Made by a program: the position numbers and the translations under genes | Notes under the pieces: generated by a model | What the model saw: only the letters and a program-made list of their open reading frames with translations | What the model was told of the DNA's origin: nothing | Databases searched by the model: none | Source of the DNA: Variovorax ginsengisoli | GTDB lineage: Bacteria; Pseudomonadota; Gammaproteobacteria; Burkholderiales; Burkholderiaceae_C | Assembly: GCF_030486595.1 (NCBI RefSeq) | Contig: NZ_JAUJZH010000002.1 | Location: forward strand, 62,001 to 126,000 | DNA: 64,000 nucleotides | Direction: 5' to 3' | Shown: positions 48,088-56,261 of the stretch, piece after piece | Position numbering within the stretch: the stretch's first letter is position 1 | Layout of the letters: each line of letters opens with the position of its first letter

Positions 48088-48800
48088 CGGGGCGCCTTGG
48101 CCGTGCAAAGATGGTAGACCTGATACTGCCATTCGAGCGGCCAGATCGCGAGGGCGGCCGCTTGCGCGGCGCGAATGGGCACATGGCGCCAACCTCTAGA
48201 AGAAATCCATGACCACGACAGCACGTGCAGGTCGCGCCACCGACGCTCGACATGAAGGCCGCAGCGTTCGAACAGCGCCGCCCAATTGCTCAAGCTGTGC
48301 ATCACTTCCTTCGCGGCGACCTGATGCGTTCCACCGTAGAAGCCGAGGCGACGTGTCAGAAAGTCGTCATTGGGGACCAGAATCACGAACCTGGCATTCG
48401 GCTTTCCGACGCGGACCATCTCCTTAATCGCGGCTTCCTGGTCAACGAAATGCTCGAGCGATCCCAGACACGTCACCACGTCAAAGGACGCGTCCTCGAA
48501 GGGCAGCTTCTCGGCGGGCTGCGCGAAGAAGGTGCCCTCGGGCATGGCCTGCCTGCATGCACCGATCGCGCGCTCTGACAGGTCGATGCCCGACGGTTTC
48601 GCCCCATGCTTGCTGCAGACCGAGAGCCAAAGACCCAGACCGCAAGCGACATCCAGAACGCGGTCGTTCGAGGCGATGCCGATGCGCACAGCAAGTCTTT
48701 CGTAGTGCGGTGACGAGGATTCGTCCCGGCTCACATCCTTGTAGTAGACCGTGTTGTAGAACGTTCGAATGTTCTCGATCTCCGCATTCTTCTCTTGCAT
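48084..48800 (-). CDS. Class I SAM-dependent methyltransferase
   Basis: 238-residue methyltransferase (Methyltransf_11 pattern). Motif I is VLDVACGLGLWLSVCSKHGA, motif II/acidic loop SGIDLSERAIGAC, and motif IV FDVVTCLGSLEHFVDQEAAI. ATG 48800 has a GAGG nine bases upstream; a TTG ten codons earlier is also open. In this setting it may methylate a sugar or sugar lipid. The C terminus has a hydrophobic helix (AQAAALAIWPLEWQYQVYHL) suggesting membrane association. Confidence 0.85.
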   Translation of the reverse strand: MQEKNAEIENIRTFYNTVYYKDVSRDESSSPHYERLAVRIGIASNDRVLDVACGLGLWLSVCSKHGAKPSGIDLSERAIGACRQAMPEGTFFAQPAEKLPFEDASFDVVTCLGSLEHFVDQEAAIKEMVRVGKPNARFVILVPNDDFLTRRLGFYGGTHQVAAKEVMHSLSNWAALFERCGLHVERRWRDLHVLSWSWISSRGWRHVPIRAAQAAALAIWPLEWQYQVYHLCTAKAPR

Positions 48801-48940
48801 TTCTATTTTTGCCTCTTGGATTGGGGTCAAGCTTCCGCTGCATCAATTAGAAGACTTCGCGCCTCCGCGTGACGCCCTCGACTCAAGCACTGAGATATAT
48901 CCTGACACGACGTTTGGCTGCAAACGCGCCTAGCGGGCTC

Positions 48941-49028
48941 ATGACTGCCAGTCGCCTACAGAATCGCGAACCTTCACGTATTCCCCGTTCAACTTTGGCC
49001 CAACGACTCGGGGGTTTCGGCATGGTCG
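48941..49028 (+). pseudogene. Fragment of a GT4 glycosyltransferase gene
   Basis: The stretch reads YRIANLHVFPVQLWPND in one frame and then GFGMVG in another. Over 73 aligned columns it matches 62 bases of the intact GT4 gene at 47716-47788, with ten substitutions and one gap that breaks the frame. It is a remnant of a second copy or of a related gene lost by rearrangement. Confidence 0.75.
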
Positions 49029-49043
49029 GTTTCTTTATGCCAC

Positions 49044-50105
49044 CTACATCGGGTCCGCGACAGTCGTCGTCACCGACGTCACTCGGCGTCCTGTCTCCTT
49101 TGCTTGCAGCACTCGCTGATACAGATCCAGATAGGCGTTGGCAGCAGTGACCGGTCCGAAACGTTCGACGGCACGCTGGCGCCCCGCCTGCCCCATCGTG
49201 ATAGCTACGTCGGGGCGCTCCACAAGCCGCATGCAAGCATCCGCGACAGATTGCACATCTTCAACGGTACAAAGCTGCCCGGTCACGTTGTGCTTCACTA
49301 CATCTCGAATGCCTGTTACGTCGAATGCGACGACGGGCCGGCCGCAAGCCATTGCTTCGAGCGCCGTGTAGCCAAAGCCCTCGTGTCGACTCAGGCAGAC
49401 AGTGACGGCACTCTCTTGATAGAGCCTGACTAGTTCGGCCTCCGAGAGTCTGGGCCAGACTTTGACGTTTCTGCCCAACCGCTCAAGTCCCGAAGATTGA
49501 GCCCGTCGGCCTGCAACGATGTGCAGTTCGACTGATGGATCAAGTCGCTGGTGCAGCGCCTGCAAGAGGTCCGCCCCTTTGCGAGAAGACATATTGCCCA
49601 CCCAGAGCACACGACGCGAAGCGCTAGTCGAAACCGGCAAAGGGCAATACTGCTCTGTATCAAGCCAGTTCTCAATGACGCGAATTCGACCTCCTAGTTG
49701 AAATTCCCTGTCAATTTCAGCAACGGCGGAATCCGAAACTCCGGTGATAGCGTCTGCGCATGCGAACGACCTCTTCTCGAATGAGCCGATCCAGTAGTTG
49801 TGGTATAGCGCCTGCAGCGGCCCCTTCCAGCTTGGGTATCCTGTCCTTCTCACGCAGTGGTGTGCCGTGACCACAAGAGGCACACCATGCCCTCCAAAGG
49901 CGAAAGCGCTCCAGCTATTGGCGTGAATCAGGTCTGTGCCCTCAGGAGGTTGCACGTTCCGGAGCCGCCAAGGCATGAATTCATGCTTCAGTCTGAACCA
50001 GGAGACTTCGACCTTGCAACCAGCGGTCGAAAGCAGGTCGGCCAAACGCTCGACAAAGACATCGCTTCCACTGTCGGATCGAATGCATGGCAACCAGATT
50101 TTCAT
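49044..50105 (-). CDS. GT4-family glycosyltransferase
   Basis: 353-residue GT-B glycosyltransferase. Visible are the donor-side RRVLWVGNMSSRKGADLLQA and the EX7E motif in CLSRHEGFGYTALEAMACGR, then PVVAFDVTGIRDVV. ATG 50105 follows GGAGG and overlaps the preceding gene's stop (ATGA). The amino-terminal acceptor half (LPCIRSDSGSDVFVERLADL) is not like any well-known enzyme to my eye, so specificity is open. Base composition in 49-52.5 kb is somewhat less GC-rich than in the core genes, in line with acquired surface-glycan genes. Confidence 0.87.
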   Translation of the reverse strand: MKIWLPCIRSDSGSDVFVERLADLLSTAGCKVEVSWFRLKHEFMPWRLRNVQPPEGTDLIHANSWSAFAFGGHGVPLVVTAHHCVRRTGYPSWKGPLQALYHNYWIGSFEKRSFACADAITGVSDSAVAEIDREFQLGGRIRVIENWLDTEQYCPLPVSTSASRRVLWVGNMSSRKGADLLQALHQRLDPSVELHIVAGRRAQSSGLERLGRNVKVWPRLSEAELVRLYQESAVTVCLSRHEGFGYTALEAMACGRPVVAFDVTGIRDVVKHNVTGQLCTVEDVQSVADACMRLVERPDVAITMGQAGRQRAVERFGPVTAANAYLDLYQRVLQAKETGRRVTSVTTTVADPM

Positions 50106-51166
50106 GTTTTCCTCCGGGACGCCGCAGCACGTTGCAACGCTCTTGCCGTCACCACAGCGGCATCGTTCCAGCTGGTCGCCTGGTGAGGTGGCGGGGGCGC
50201 CATATCCAGCGCCTTCAACAGACCCTCGGCGATCTCCGAAGCACTCGTGCCGACGAACACTCCCGAGGGGCCAGCCGCTTCTCGCAGTTCGGGAATATCC
50301 GTGGCAACCACCCGGGTTCCGAGCGCGGCGGCCTCTGCGGCGGGCATCCCGAAGCCTTCATATATGGACGGCTGCGCGAGCACGTCAGCATGAGCGAACA
50401 ACGCCGACATTCGCTCATCTGGAACGTACCCAAGTTCGCGCAGCCACTCAGGTCGTGTGGCTTGGGTGTTGGAGTTCACTCCCCAGCCAGCCGCCCCTGC
50501 CAACACCAGAACCTGTCGGGGCAATTTGCCCTGCGCCTTGAGCATTGCGAAGGCCTCGATCAGATTGGCTAAGTTCTTTCTCGGCTCTCGCGTGGCGACT
50601 GACAATACGTAAGGTTCGCTGACCGGGGCCAGCCCTTCGGGCGTGCCCATTCGAGCCCATTGGGACCCCGGACGAGCGATGCCATCAGACGCCCGTCCGA
50701 TCGCTTTCTCAAGTCGCATGGCGGTTCCACTGGAGATGCTCACCACTTGGTTCGCCCGCATCACATCCTTGGCCAACCACCTCATATGTGCAAATCGGTT
50801 TACCGGCGTCATCGTCTCCGGAACGATTTGATGGTTGAGGTCGTACACGGTCGACACATATGGGATGCGAGCATGCGGCGCGAGCGTCGACGCGGCCCAG
50901 AAGACGTCGAGCGAATCATGCCGAATCAGCGCCCCGAGTCGCGCTTTGACCCAGAGCGAACTGGGAATCCGGCGCCCGATCGCGTAAGGGTCGGACTTCA
51001 GCAGCCAACGCCTCGATGGAAGTGGAACTTCCAGCGGACGTCGCGAGTAGAGGACCCATTCCGCATCCGGGAGCTGCTGAGGCATGCAATGCAGAATCTC
51101 GAAGATGTAGCGGCCAATGCCGGTAAGCTTGCCATCGAGGGAGCGAGCGTCAACGCCAATTCTCAT
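50102..51166 (-). CDS. GT4-family (mannosyltransferase-like) glycosyltransferase
   Basis: 354-residue GT-B enzyme beginning MRIGVDARSLDGKLTGIGRY, the opening typical of WbaZ/MtfB-type mannosyltransferases. Donor-site motifs are YVLSVATREPRKNLANLIEA and QPSIYEGFGMPAAEAAALGT (EX7E). The start ATG 51166 overlaps the flippase stop as ATGA, the same junction type as with the next gene; an ATG five codons upstream is possible. Part of the flippase-GT4-GT4 operon. Confidence 0.87.
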   Translation of the reverse strand: MRIGVDARSLDGKLTGIGRYIFEILHCMPQQLPDAEWVLYSRRPLEVPLPSRRWLLKSDPYAIGRRIPSSLWVKARLGALIRHDSLDVFWAASTLAPHARIPYVSTVYDLNHQIVPETMTPVNRFAHMRWLAKDVMRANQVVSISSGTAMRLEKAIGRASDGIARPGSQWARMGTPEGLAPVSEPYVLSVATREPRKNLANLIEAFAMLKAQGKLPRQVLVLAGAAGWGVNSNTQATRPEWLRELGYVPDERMSALFAHADVLAQPSIYEGFGMPAAEAAALGTRVVATDIPELREAAGPSGVFVGTSASEIAEGLLKALDMAPPPPHQATSWNDAAVVTARALQRAAASRRKT

Positions 51167-52455
51167 GTCTGTGGTCGCCATGGCTGAGGTTCATGATCTG
51201 CACCTGCGACTTCAGCCCCGGCGGAGCCGACGGAAGTCCGCGTGATGACGACGAGCATCACCATCGTCATGGCGATATGCGTTGCACAGGTCGCTACCAC
51301 GGCGCCCCGCCAGTCGATCAGTGCAACCAATGCAATGCAAAGTGCAACGCTCAGAATCGCCCCGCCGCTTTCGACGGCTGCTGCCTGGCGTTCGCGACCT
51401 GTGGTGGCGGCGATGCTTCTAACGGTGATCCAGCACGCCGAAGTCAGAGGCAAAAGGCACAGCCATCTCGCAATCTCTTTGACACCCTCGAACTGCGGTC
51501 CGAATATCCACGGAAGGAAAGGCGCAACTCCAAGCATCGCAACACTGGCAAGCAGGGACAGCGCGATCACTCCGAGCCAGCGGGCCCAAAGCACACGAAC
51601 AGCATGAACGGCGCCTGATTGACCATGCTCAAACATCGCTCGCGTGCTCCACTCGATCAACGAGACAATCGGCAGCAGCAAGACGTCGACGATTCGATAA
51701 GCAAGCGAGTACTCGCCTGCAATACCCATCGACGACATCCTCGCAAGGATGACCTTGTCTACATCTGAGTGGACTCTGCTTGCGGCCGCCGCGGCAGCAA
51801 AAGCCACGCCTGAAGCGTGCTTCGCAGACGCCGCCCCATCGTCCTTCTTGCTTCTCCTTGATCGGAAGGACAGAACGAACCCACAAGCGGCAAGGATCAA
51901 TCCGCTTGCAAAGACCACGTATGCCCAATGTGTCAAGGTGACCGGACTTTTAGTGAGAAGCACAGTTCCCCCGAGCATCGTGAGGCGCAGCGAAGGCAGT
52001 GCGCAGACCGCGCCGGCCATGGCCGCGTACCGCGAGCGCCCTTGAAAGGAACGCGCGATCAAGTCGGCTGTGGGAGCCCCGAGCAACTCCCCTGAAACCA
52101 GCAACACGACTGTCAACGGCGAAATCCGTTCATTGATTGTGAACCACGCAGCAAGAACTGCCACCGCAATCAGTGGCAGCAGCGAAAGAGCGATCCGGCG
52201 ATGCATTCGAGCGAAACTGGATCGCCAGCGATAGGGCTCGATGGCGCAGTCTCTCAAATGCAGGGCAGGAGCGCCTAGGCCAGCCCACGTCGCAAAGAAT
52301 CCAGCCACCCCCGCGATGGCGACGCTTGCGCCGAAGTCAAGCCGGCCGAGGACGCGCGCCGCCACCACTGTGAGCGCAGCTTGCAGCACCGCCCTGCAAG
52401 CCAGGCCGAATAGAACGACGAGATAGGACCGAGGGATCCACTTCCTCTGTCTCAT
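51163..52455 (-). CDS. Lipopolysaccharide/oligosaccharide flippase (Wzx-like, MATE/MOP superfamily)
   Basis: 430-residue polytopic membrane protein with about twelve hydrophobic segments, such as YLVVLFGLACRAVLQAALTV, MLGGTVLLTKSPVTLTHWAY and WLGVIALSLLASVAMLGVAP. Overall pattern matches polysaccharide-biosynthesis (Polysacc_synt) flippases that move lipid-linked glycans to the periplasm. No Wzy polymerase gene is seen in the cluster, so a short oligosaccharide is more likely than a long polymer. First gene of the minus-strand operon with two GT4 genes. Confidence 0.82.
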   Translation of the reverse strand: MRQRKWIPRSYLVVLFGLACRAVLQAALTVVAARVLGRLDFGASVAIAGVAGFFATWAGLGAPALHLRDCAIEPYRWRSSFARMHRRIALSLLPLIAVAVLAAWFTINERISPLTVVLLVSGELLGAPTADLIARSFQGRSRYAAMAGAVCALPSLRLTMLGGTVLLTKSPVTLTHWAYVVFASGLILAACGFVLSFRSRRSKKDDGAASAKHASGVAFAAAAAASRVHSDVDKVILARMSSMGIAGEYSLAYRIVDVLLLPIVSLIEWSTRAMFEHGQSGAVHAVRVLWARWLGVIALSLLASVAMLGVAPFLPWIFGPQFEGVKEIARWLCLLPLTSACWITVRSIAATTGRERQAAAVESGGAILSVALCIALVALIDWRGAVVATCATHIAMTMVMLVVITRTSVGSAGAEVAGADHEPQPWRPQT

Positions 52456-52571
52456 CGCTGAGTCAACCTCGACCCGTCCATTTTGATCCTCAACCCTCGC
52501 AGATCGGCAAGGAGGTCACGACGGTGCTGCCTGTGCACGCATGAGTGGGAGCTTTCAGGTTCGCTTCGGGT

Positions 52572-53525
52572 TCAAGAATCGGAATTCTGATTGCCGTACA
52601 TCAAAGCCGTGATCTGCTCCGAGATCAACCCGATCAGGAAAACAATGACCGCAGCGCTGAACAGCAGAACACTCATGTTTGTGAAGCGGTGCTGCGTCAG
52701 AAAGGTGTAGAGGTAGTAACCCACGCCGGTACAAAAAAAGCCGGCCGCGATCGGCGCGAAAAGTTTCAAGGGCGAGTACAGAGTGCCGATCTTGAAGATG
52801 ATGAGCAGGAAGCGCACACCGTCCCGCATGATCTTCACATGGCTTGAAGTTCCCTTGATGCGCTGCTGCACATCGATAGGCTCATACGCCACGGAATAGC
52901 CTGCCCGGAAAAAAGCCATCGTACAGGTCGTCGGATAGGAAAAGCCATTGGGAAGCAAATGCAGGAATTCCTTGAAGCGCTTGCGGCGCACGACCCTGAA
53001 ACCCGAGGTGAGATCCTTGACCGGATGACCGACCATCCATGTCGCCAAGCGGTTGTAGAAAGCGTTGGCCAGACCTCTGTGGCGACTGGCTTGCCCCCCC
53101 GCACTGCGAGCCCCGACCACCATTTCGTAGCCCTCGCCCAACCTGGCAAGCAGTCGTTCGATGTCCTCGGCGCGGTGCTGCCCGTCGCCATCCATGAACA
53201 CGATCCACTCCCGACTCGCCGAGCGTGCCCCCGCTTTGATAGCGGCCCCGTTTCCGGACCCGTAAGGGCGATGCACCACTTGGACGCCCAAACCCCGAGC
53301 GAACGCGACCGTCTGGTCGGTGGACCCGTCGTCAGACACGATGATCTCAGCACCCGGCAGCTTGGCAAGCAGTTCCGGCAACAGTCGAGCAAGGCCTTCG
53401 GCCTCGTTGCGCGCGGGGATCACGACGCTCAGCTCGTGCAGCCCAGGAATTCCACGGGAGGCTACCGGCTTCGGTCCACTGGCTGCGGCAGCTGTGCGCG
53501 ACATGGTCTCGGATGGGTTCAGCAT
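52572..53525 (-). CDS. GT2-family glycosyltransferase (dolichol-phosphate mannosyltransferase-like)
   Basis: 317-residue membrane-bound transferase. The GT-A domain begins LSVVIPARNEAEGLARLLPE, with IIVSDDGSTDQTVAFA and the metal-binding FMDGDGQHRAEDIERLL. Two C-terminal helices follow (LFAPIAAGFFCTGVGYYLYT, VLLFSAAVIVFLIGLISEQI), the DPM1/ArnC/GtrB layout that makes undecaprenyl-phosphate sugars. ATG 53525 is used; MSRTAAAASG at 53504 is an alternative. It follows the TMTC-like gene by 13 bases, which points to a donor-transferase pair. Confidence 0.88.
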   Translation of the reverse strand: MLNPSETMSRTAAAASGPKPVASRGIPGLHELSVVIPARNEAEGLARLLPELLAKLPGAEIIVSDDGSTDQTVAFARGLGVQVVHRPYGSGNGAAIKAGARSASREWIVFMDGDGQHRAEDIERLLARLGEGYEMVVGARSAGGQASRHRGLANAFYNRLATWMVGHPVKDLTSGFRVVRRKRFKEFLHLLPNGFSYPTTCTMAFFRAGYSVAYEPIDVQQRIKGTSSHVKIMRDGVRFLLIIFKIGTLYSPLKLFAPIAAGFFCTGVGYYLYTFLTQHRFTNMSVLLFSAAVIVFLIGLISEQITALMYGNQNSDS

Positions 53526-53538
53526 TTGTTGGCTTGTT

Positions 53539-55539
53539 TCACTGATTGGCGGCAACCTGCCGGATGCTCTTGCGCTCTTCGTCGATCTGTCGTCCATGAA
53601 CGTGCTTGCGATCCAGCTTCTCGGCCTCGTCCAGCTGGCCCAGCGCATCTCCGAATTGACCTTGCATGGCCAGCGCTTGGGCATACATGAGCCTGCTGGC
53701 CGCCGAATCGTCGGCATCGATGGCCTTGTGAATCAGCAAGGTGCCCTTGGGCAAATCATTGTATTTGTTGATGTAGTACTGGGCGAGCAGCTTGTTCACC
53801 TCGCCGCGATCCCTGTTCGAGATGCGGGGATTTCTCAGCGCAGCTTCCAGCAGTTCCAAGGCTTGCGCGTCCGGCAAGCGGCATTTGCCATCGATCTGGC
53901 AAGTCACGAAGGATCTCAGGGCCGCGGTATTGATGTTGCGATAGGGCCAGTGCTCGAACGCATATTTGGCTTTCTCGAATACGCTGGGCGCCGGGTCCAG
54001 ATTCCGAAAATATGCCAGGTGAATTCTTGCGAGATAGGGCAGAACACCCGGCAAATAGCCGTTGGCCGCCTGCAGCAGCGCCTCATCCGCGAGTTCGCCG
54101 AAGCGCGCCTCTCCGGTGCTATCCAACAGGGCCATGTAGACACGCGCGAGTTCATAGGTCGCTCGGGGTGAGGCCGGATGGTTGGCGGCCTCCAGCGCCG
54201 CCCAGTCCACATGATTGGACCATTGCAAGGCGCGCACACCAGTCACGAAGCAGAGCAGCGCCAGATAGGCACAGAAGAGCGCCACACAAAGACGCCTCAC
54301 CTCAGGCTTCGTTATACGTCGCAGGTACAAAGGGACCAGCAAGAACAGGCCGAAGGTGGCGAAATAGTTCCGATGCTCGTGCACCAGCTCGAGCGGAAAG
54401 ATCGTGGATTCCATCGCGTGGGCGATCAGAAACCACCCCAGCGCAAACCACAACTCGGGTGCCTTGCGCCTGAAAAGCCAGGCCGATATGCAGATCACGG
54501 CAAGCCCCGCGACCGACAAGGCGGTGCTGACCGGGCTCCAAAGCGAGCTTGAGACCTCAAAATCGTCGTGATAAAGGGAGAGTTCGGCATTCCGCGGCAA
54601 AACAACCATCCGCAGGTAGTAGAACAGCACGCGACTTTCGGTCAGCGCCCGCTCGGTCAGCGTGAAATCCCGGTTGTTAAATGCGCCCGGCCCGAGCATC
54701 GCCGGAAGTTTGAACACGGCGATATAGATGGCACCGACGCAGACCAGCATCGTGGTGAATCGCTGGAGATCGAACGAGAGAAGATGCAGCGGGCGACCCC
54801 GATACATGAAGCCGAAAATGCTGTATTCGATCCACAGCAGCAGCGGCGCGAACAGCAATCCGCTTTCCTTGGTCAGGGCCGACAGCAGTACCAGCACGGC
54901 GATCGAGAAGCCCGCAAGTACGGCCTTCCAAACTGGATGCGACACGTCCTGCCGTTGCCAGGTCATCGCGCGAAAGCGCACGAAGATCAGCAACCCGACG
55001 AGCCCGAACAAGGCCGACAGACTCGTCATGCGCTGGACCACGTACAACACGCTGGTCAGATTGATCGGGTGCAGTGCCCACAGCGCTGCAACCATCCAGC
55101 CCGCCCATTTGTCGATGGTCGACGTCGTCGTCTTAGGCCATCGGCGCTGGACGAATGCGTCGTAGAGCGCCTGGGCGGTCGCACCGATCAGCAGCACATT
55201 AGCAAGGTGAATCAGTACATTGACGAGCTTGAAAGCGTAGGGCCCCCCCCCCCCGAAATACAAGTTCAGCGCGAAGGTCAGGAGCGCGACCGGCCGTCCC
55301 AGCGGGCCCGCATCTCCGGACCACGCCGCCGCCCAGAGCTCCCGCCAGTTAAGACTGCTGATGCGCAGGCGGTCGTTGCCTAGGATGTTGACATCGTCGT
55401 CGAAGACGAAACCGCCGTGCAACCCGGGCGCGTAGCAGGCAAAGGTCACGGCGAGCAAGACAACCCAGGGGAGCCACGCCAAGCCCGCTTTCGAGCCGGC
55501 AGCCTCTTTGGGCAGGACGGACGGGGGGGAGGAGAACAT
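53539..55539 (-). CDS. TMTC-like membrane protein with TPR region, poly-G tract
   Basis: 666-residue protein with 9-11 hydrophobic helices and a C-terminal TPR-like helical domain. GT-C features are visible: PGLHGGFVFDDDVNIL (acidic loop after the first helix), ALWALHPINLTSVLYVVQRM and FPLELVHEHRNYFATFGLFL. These resemble eukaryotic TMTC and bacterial O-mannosyl-type transferases. It lies between a DPM-like GT2 and pilA, so a role in pilin O-glycosylation is a fair inference. The gene contains 12 consecutive G on its sense strand, in frame as sequenced. ATG 55539 is used; an upstream TTG is open. A weak terminator stands between it and pilA. Confidence 0.82.
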   Translation of the reverse strand: MFSSPPSVLPKEAAGSKAGLAWLPWVVLLAVTFACYAPGLHGGFVFDDDVNILGNDRLRISSLNWRELWAAAWSGDAGPLGRPVALLTFALNLYFGGGGPYAFKLVNVLIHLANVLLIGATAQALYDAFVQRRWPKTTTSTIDKWAGWMVAALWALHPINLTSVLYVVQRMTSLSALFGLVGLLIFVRFRAMTWQRQDVSHPVWKAVLAGFSIAVLVLLSALTKESGLLFAPLLLWIEYSIFGFMYRGRPLHLLSFDLQRFTTMLVCVGAIYIAVFKLPAMLGPGAFNNRDFTLTERALTESRVLFYYLRMVVLPRNAELSLYHDDFEVSSSLWSPVSTALSVAGLAVICISAWLFRRKAPELWFALGWFLIAHAMESTIFPLELVHEHRNYFATFGLFLLVPLYLRRITKPEVRRLCVALFCAYLALLCFVTGVRALQWSNHVDWAALEAANHPASPRATYELARVYMALLDSTGEARFGELADEALLQAANGYLPGVLPYLARIHLAYFRNLDPAPSVFEKAKYAFEHWPYRNINTAALRSFVTCQIDGKCRLPDAQALELLEAALRNPRISNRDRGEVNKLLAQYYINKYNDLPKGTLLIHKAIDADDSAASRLMYAQALAMQGQFGDALGQLDEAEKLDRKHVHGRQIDEERKSIRQVAANQ
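55243..55254. repeat. Homopolymer of 12 C (G on the coding strand)
   Basis: Twelve consecutive C on the plus strand encode four Gly codons in the TMTC-like gene (YFGGGGPYAF). Slippage by one base would truncate the protein after about 100 residues. Confidence 0.9.
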
Positions 55540-55564
55540 GCGACGGATCAACCAGAGGGACAAA

Positions 55565-55594
55565 AGAAAAAAGGCACTTTACGTGCCTTTTTCT
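55565..55594 (-). terminator. Rho-independent terminator after pilA
   Basis: AAGGCAC (55571-55577) pairs with GTGCCTT (55583-55589), flanked by A and T runs on both sides. It lies about 20 bases past the pilA stop and would limit read-through into the TMTC-like gene. Confidence 0.85.
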
Positions 55595-55613
55595 CGTTGA
55601 TGCTAGACGGGGA

Positions 55614-56060
55614 TTAGCGGCATTCCGAAGGCATGTACTTGGCGGGCATGGCGGTTGCCCCCGCAGCGCACTTCCAGCCGACACTGCCCGCGTTCGCGCT
55701 CGAAGGAGTCAGGGTGATCTGCGCATTGTTTTGCACCAAACTGCCATAGGTGATCGTGATCGCACCCCCTGCGCCGACTGCGACGCCGGTTACAGCGTTG
55801 CCCTTGATCGATGCGGCGGGCGGGAGACCTGCAGAAGCGTTGGTTGTGGGCCAAGCACCCTTCGAAGCAAAATATTCACCCACACCCGCCTTGGCGGCCG
55901 AAGCCAGACCCAGACCTTCCGAAACGCGAGCACGCTTTGTGTAGTCCTGATACGCCGGCAGCGCCACAGCAGCCAAAATACCGATGATCGCCACAACGAT
56001 CATCAATTCGATCAGGGTGAAGCCCTTTTGCACGTTGCGTGCGATGTTCCGACGGTTCAT
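55614..56060 (-). CDS. pilA: Type IV major pilin PilA
   Basis: 148-residue type IVa prepilin. Leader [13 protein letters not shown], then [20 protein letters not shown] with F+1 and E+5, followed by [17 protein letters not shown]. The C-terminal disulphide loop is formed by GWKCAAG and PSECR at the extreme end. The mature length of about 135 residues is normal. ATG 56060 follows GGAGT. It has its own sigma-54 type promoter and terminator, as expected for the highly expressed major subunit. Ser/Thr-rich surface segments could accept O-glycans. Confidence 0.93.
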   Translation of the reverse strand: MNRRNIARNVQKGFTLIELMIVVAIIGILAAVALPAYQDYTKRARVSEGLGLASAAKAGVGEYFASKGAWPTTNASAGLPPAASIKGNAVTGVAVGAGGAITITYGSLVQNNAQITLTPSSANAGSVGWKCAAGATAMPAKYMPSECR

Positions 56061-56118
56061 TCATTCACTCCAGTTAGTTGTAGAGCCCGAGGCGGGCCCC
56101 CGGTGCGGACATGTAACC

Positions 56119-56133
56119 GCAGCATCCGTGCCA
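56119..56133 (-). promoter_or_regulatory. Sigma-54 promoter of pilA
   Basis: On the minus strand TGGCACGGATGCTGC matches TGGCAC-N5-TTGC with the exact GG to GC spacing, one base off consensus. It lies about 60 bases before the pilA start codon. pilA genes of Pseudomonas and related bacteria use RpoN with PilR. Confidence 0.7.
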
Positions 56134-56261
56134 CCCCCGATTTCGCGCGTGCGCGCCGCTTTTCACGTGCAGTTGTTCACGTTCTAGTTACAACATGTGA
56201 CGAAAACTGTTGCCGAAGTCTGACGCCGGGTGACATTTTTGTCACTCCCTGCCAACCCTCG

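Noticed and set aside
48869..49150. 93-codon plus-strand ORF between the methyltransferase and GT4 genes
   Set aside because: It covers the decayed glycosyltransferase fragment mostly in the wrong frame and runs into the 3' end of the next gene on the other strand.
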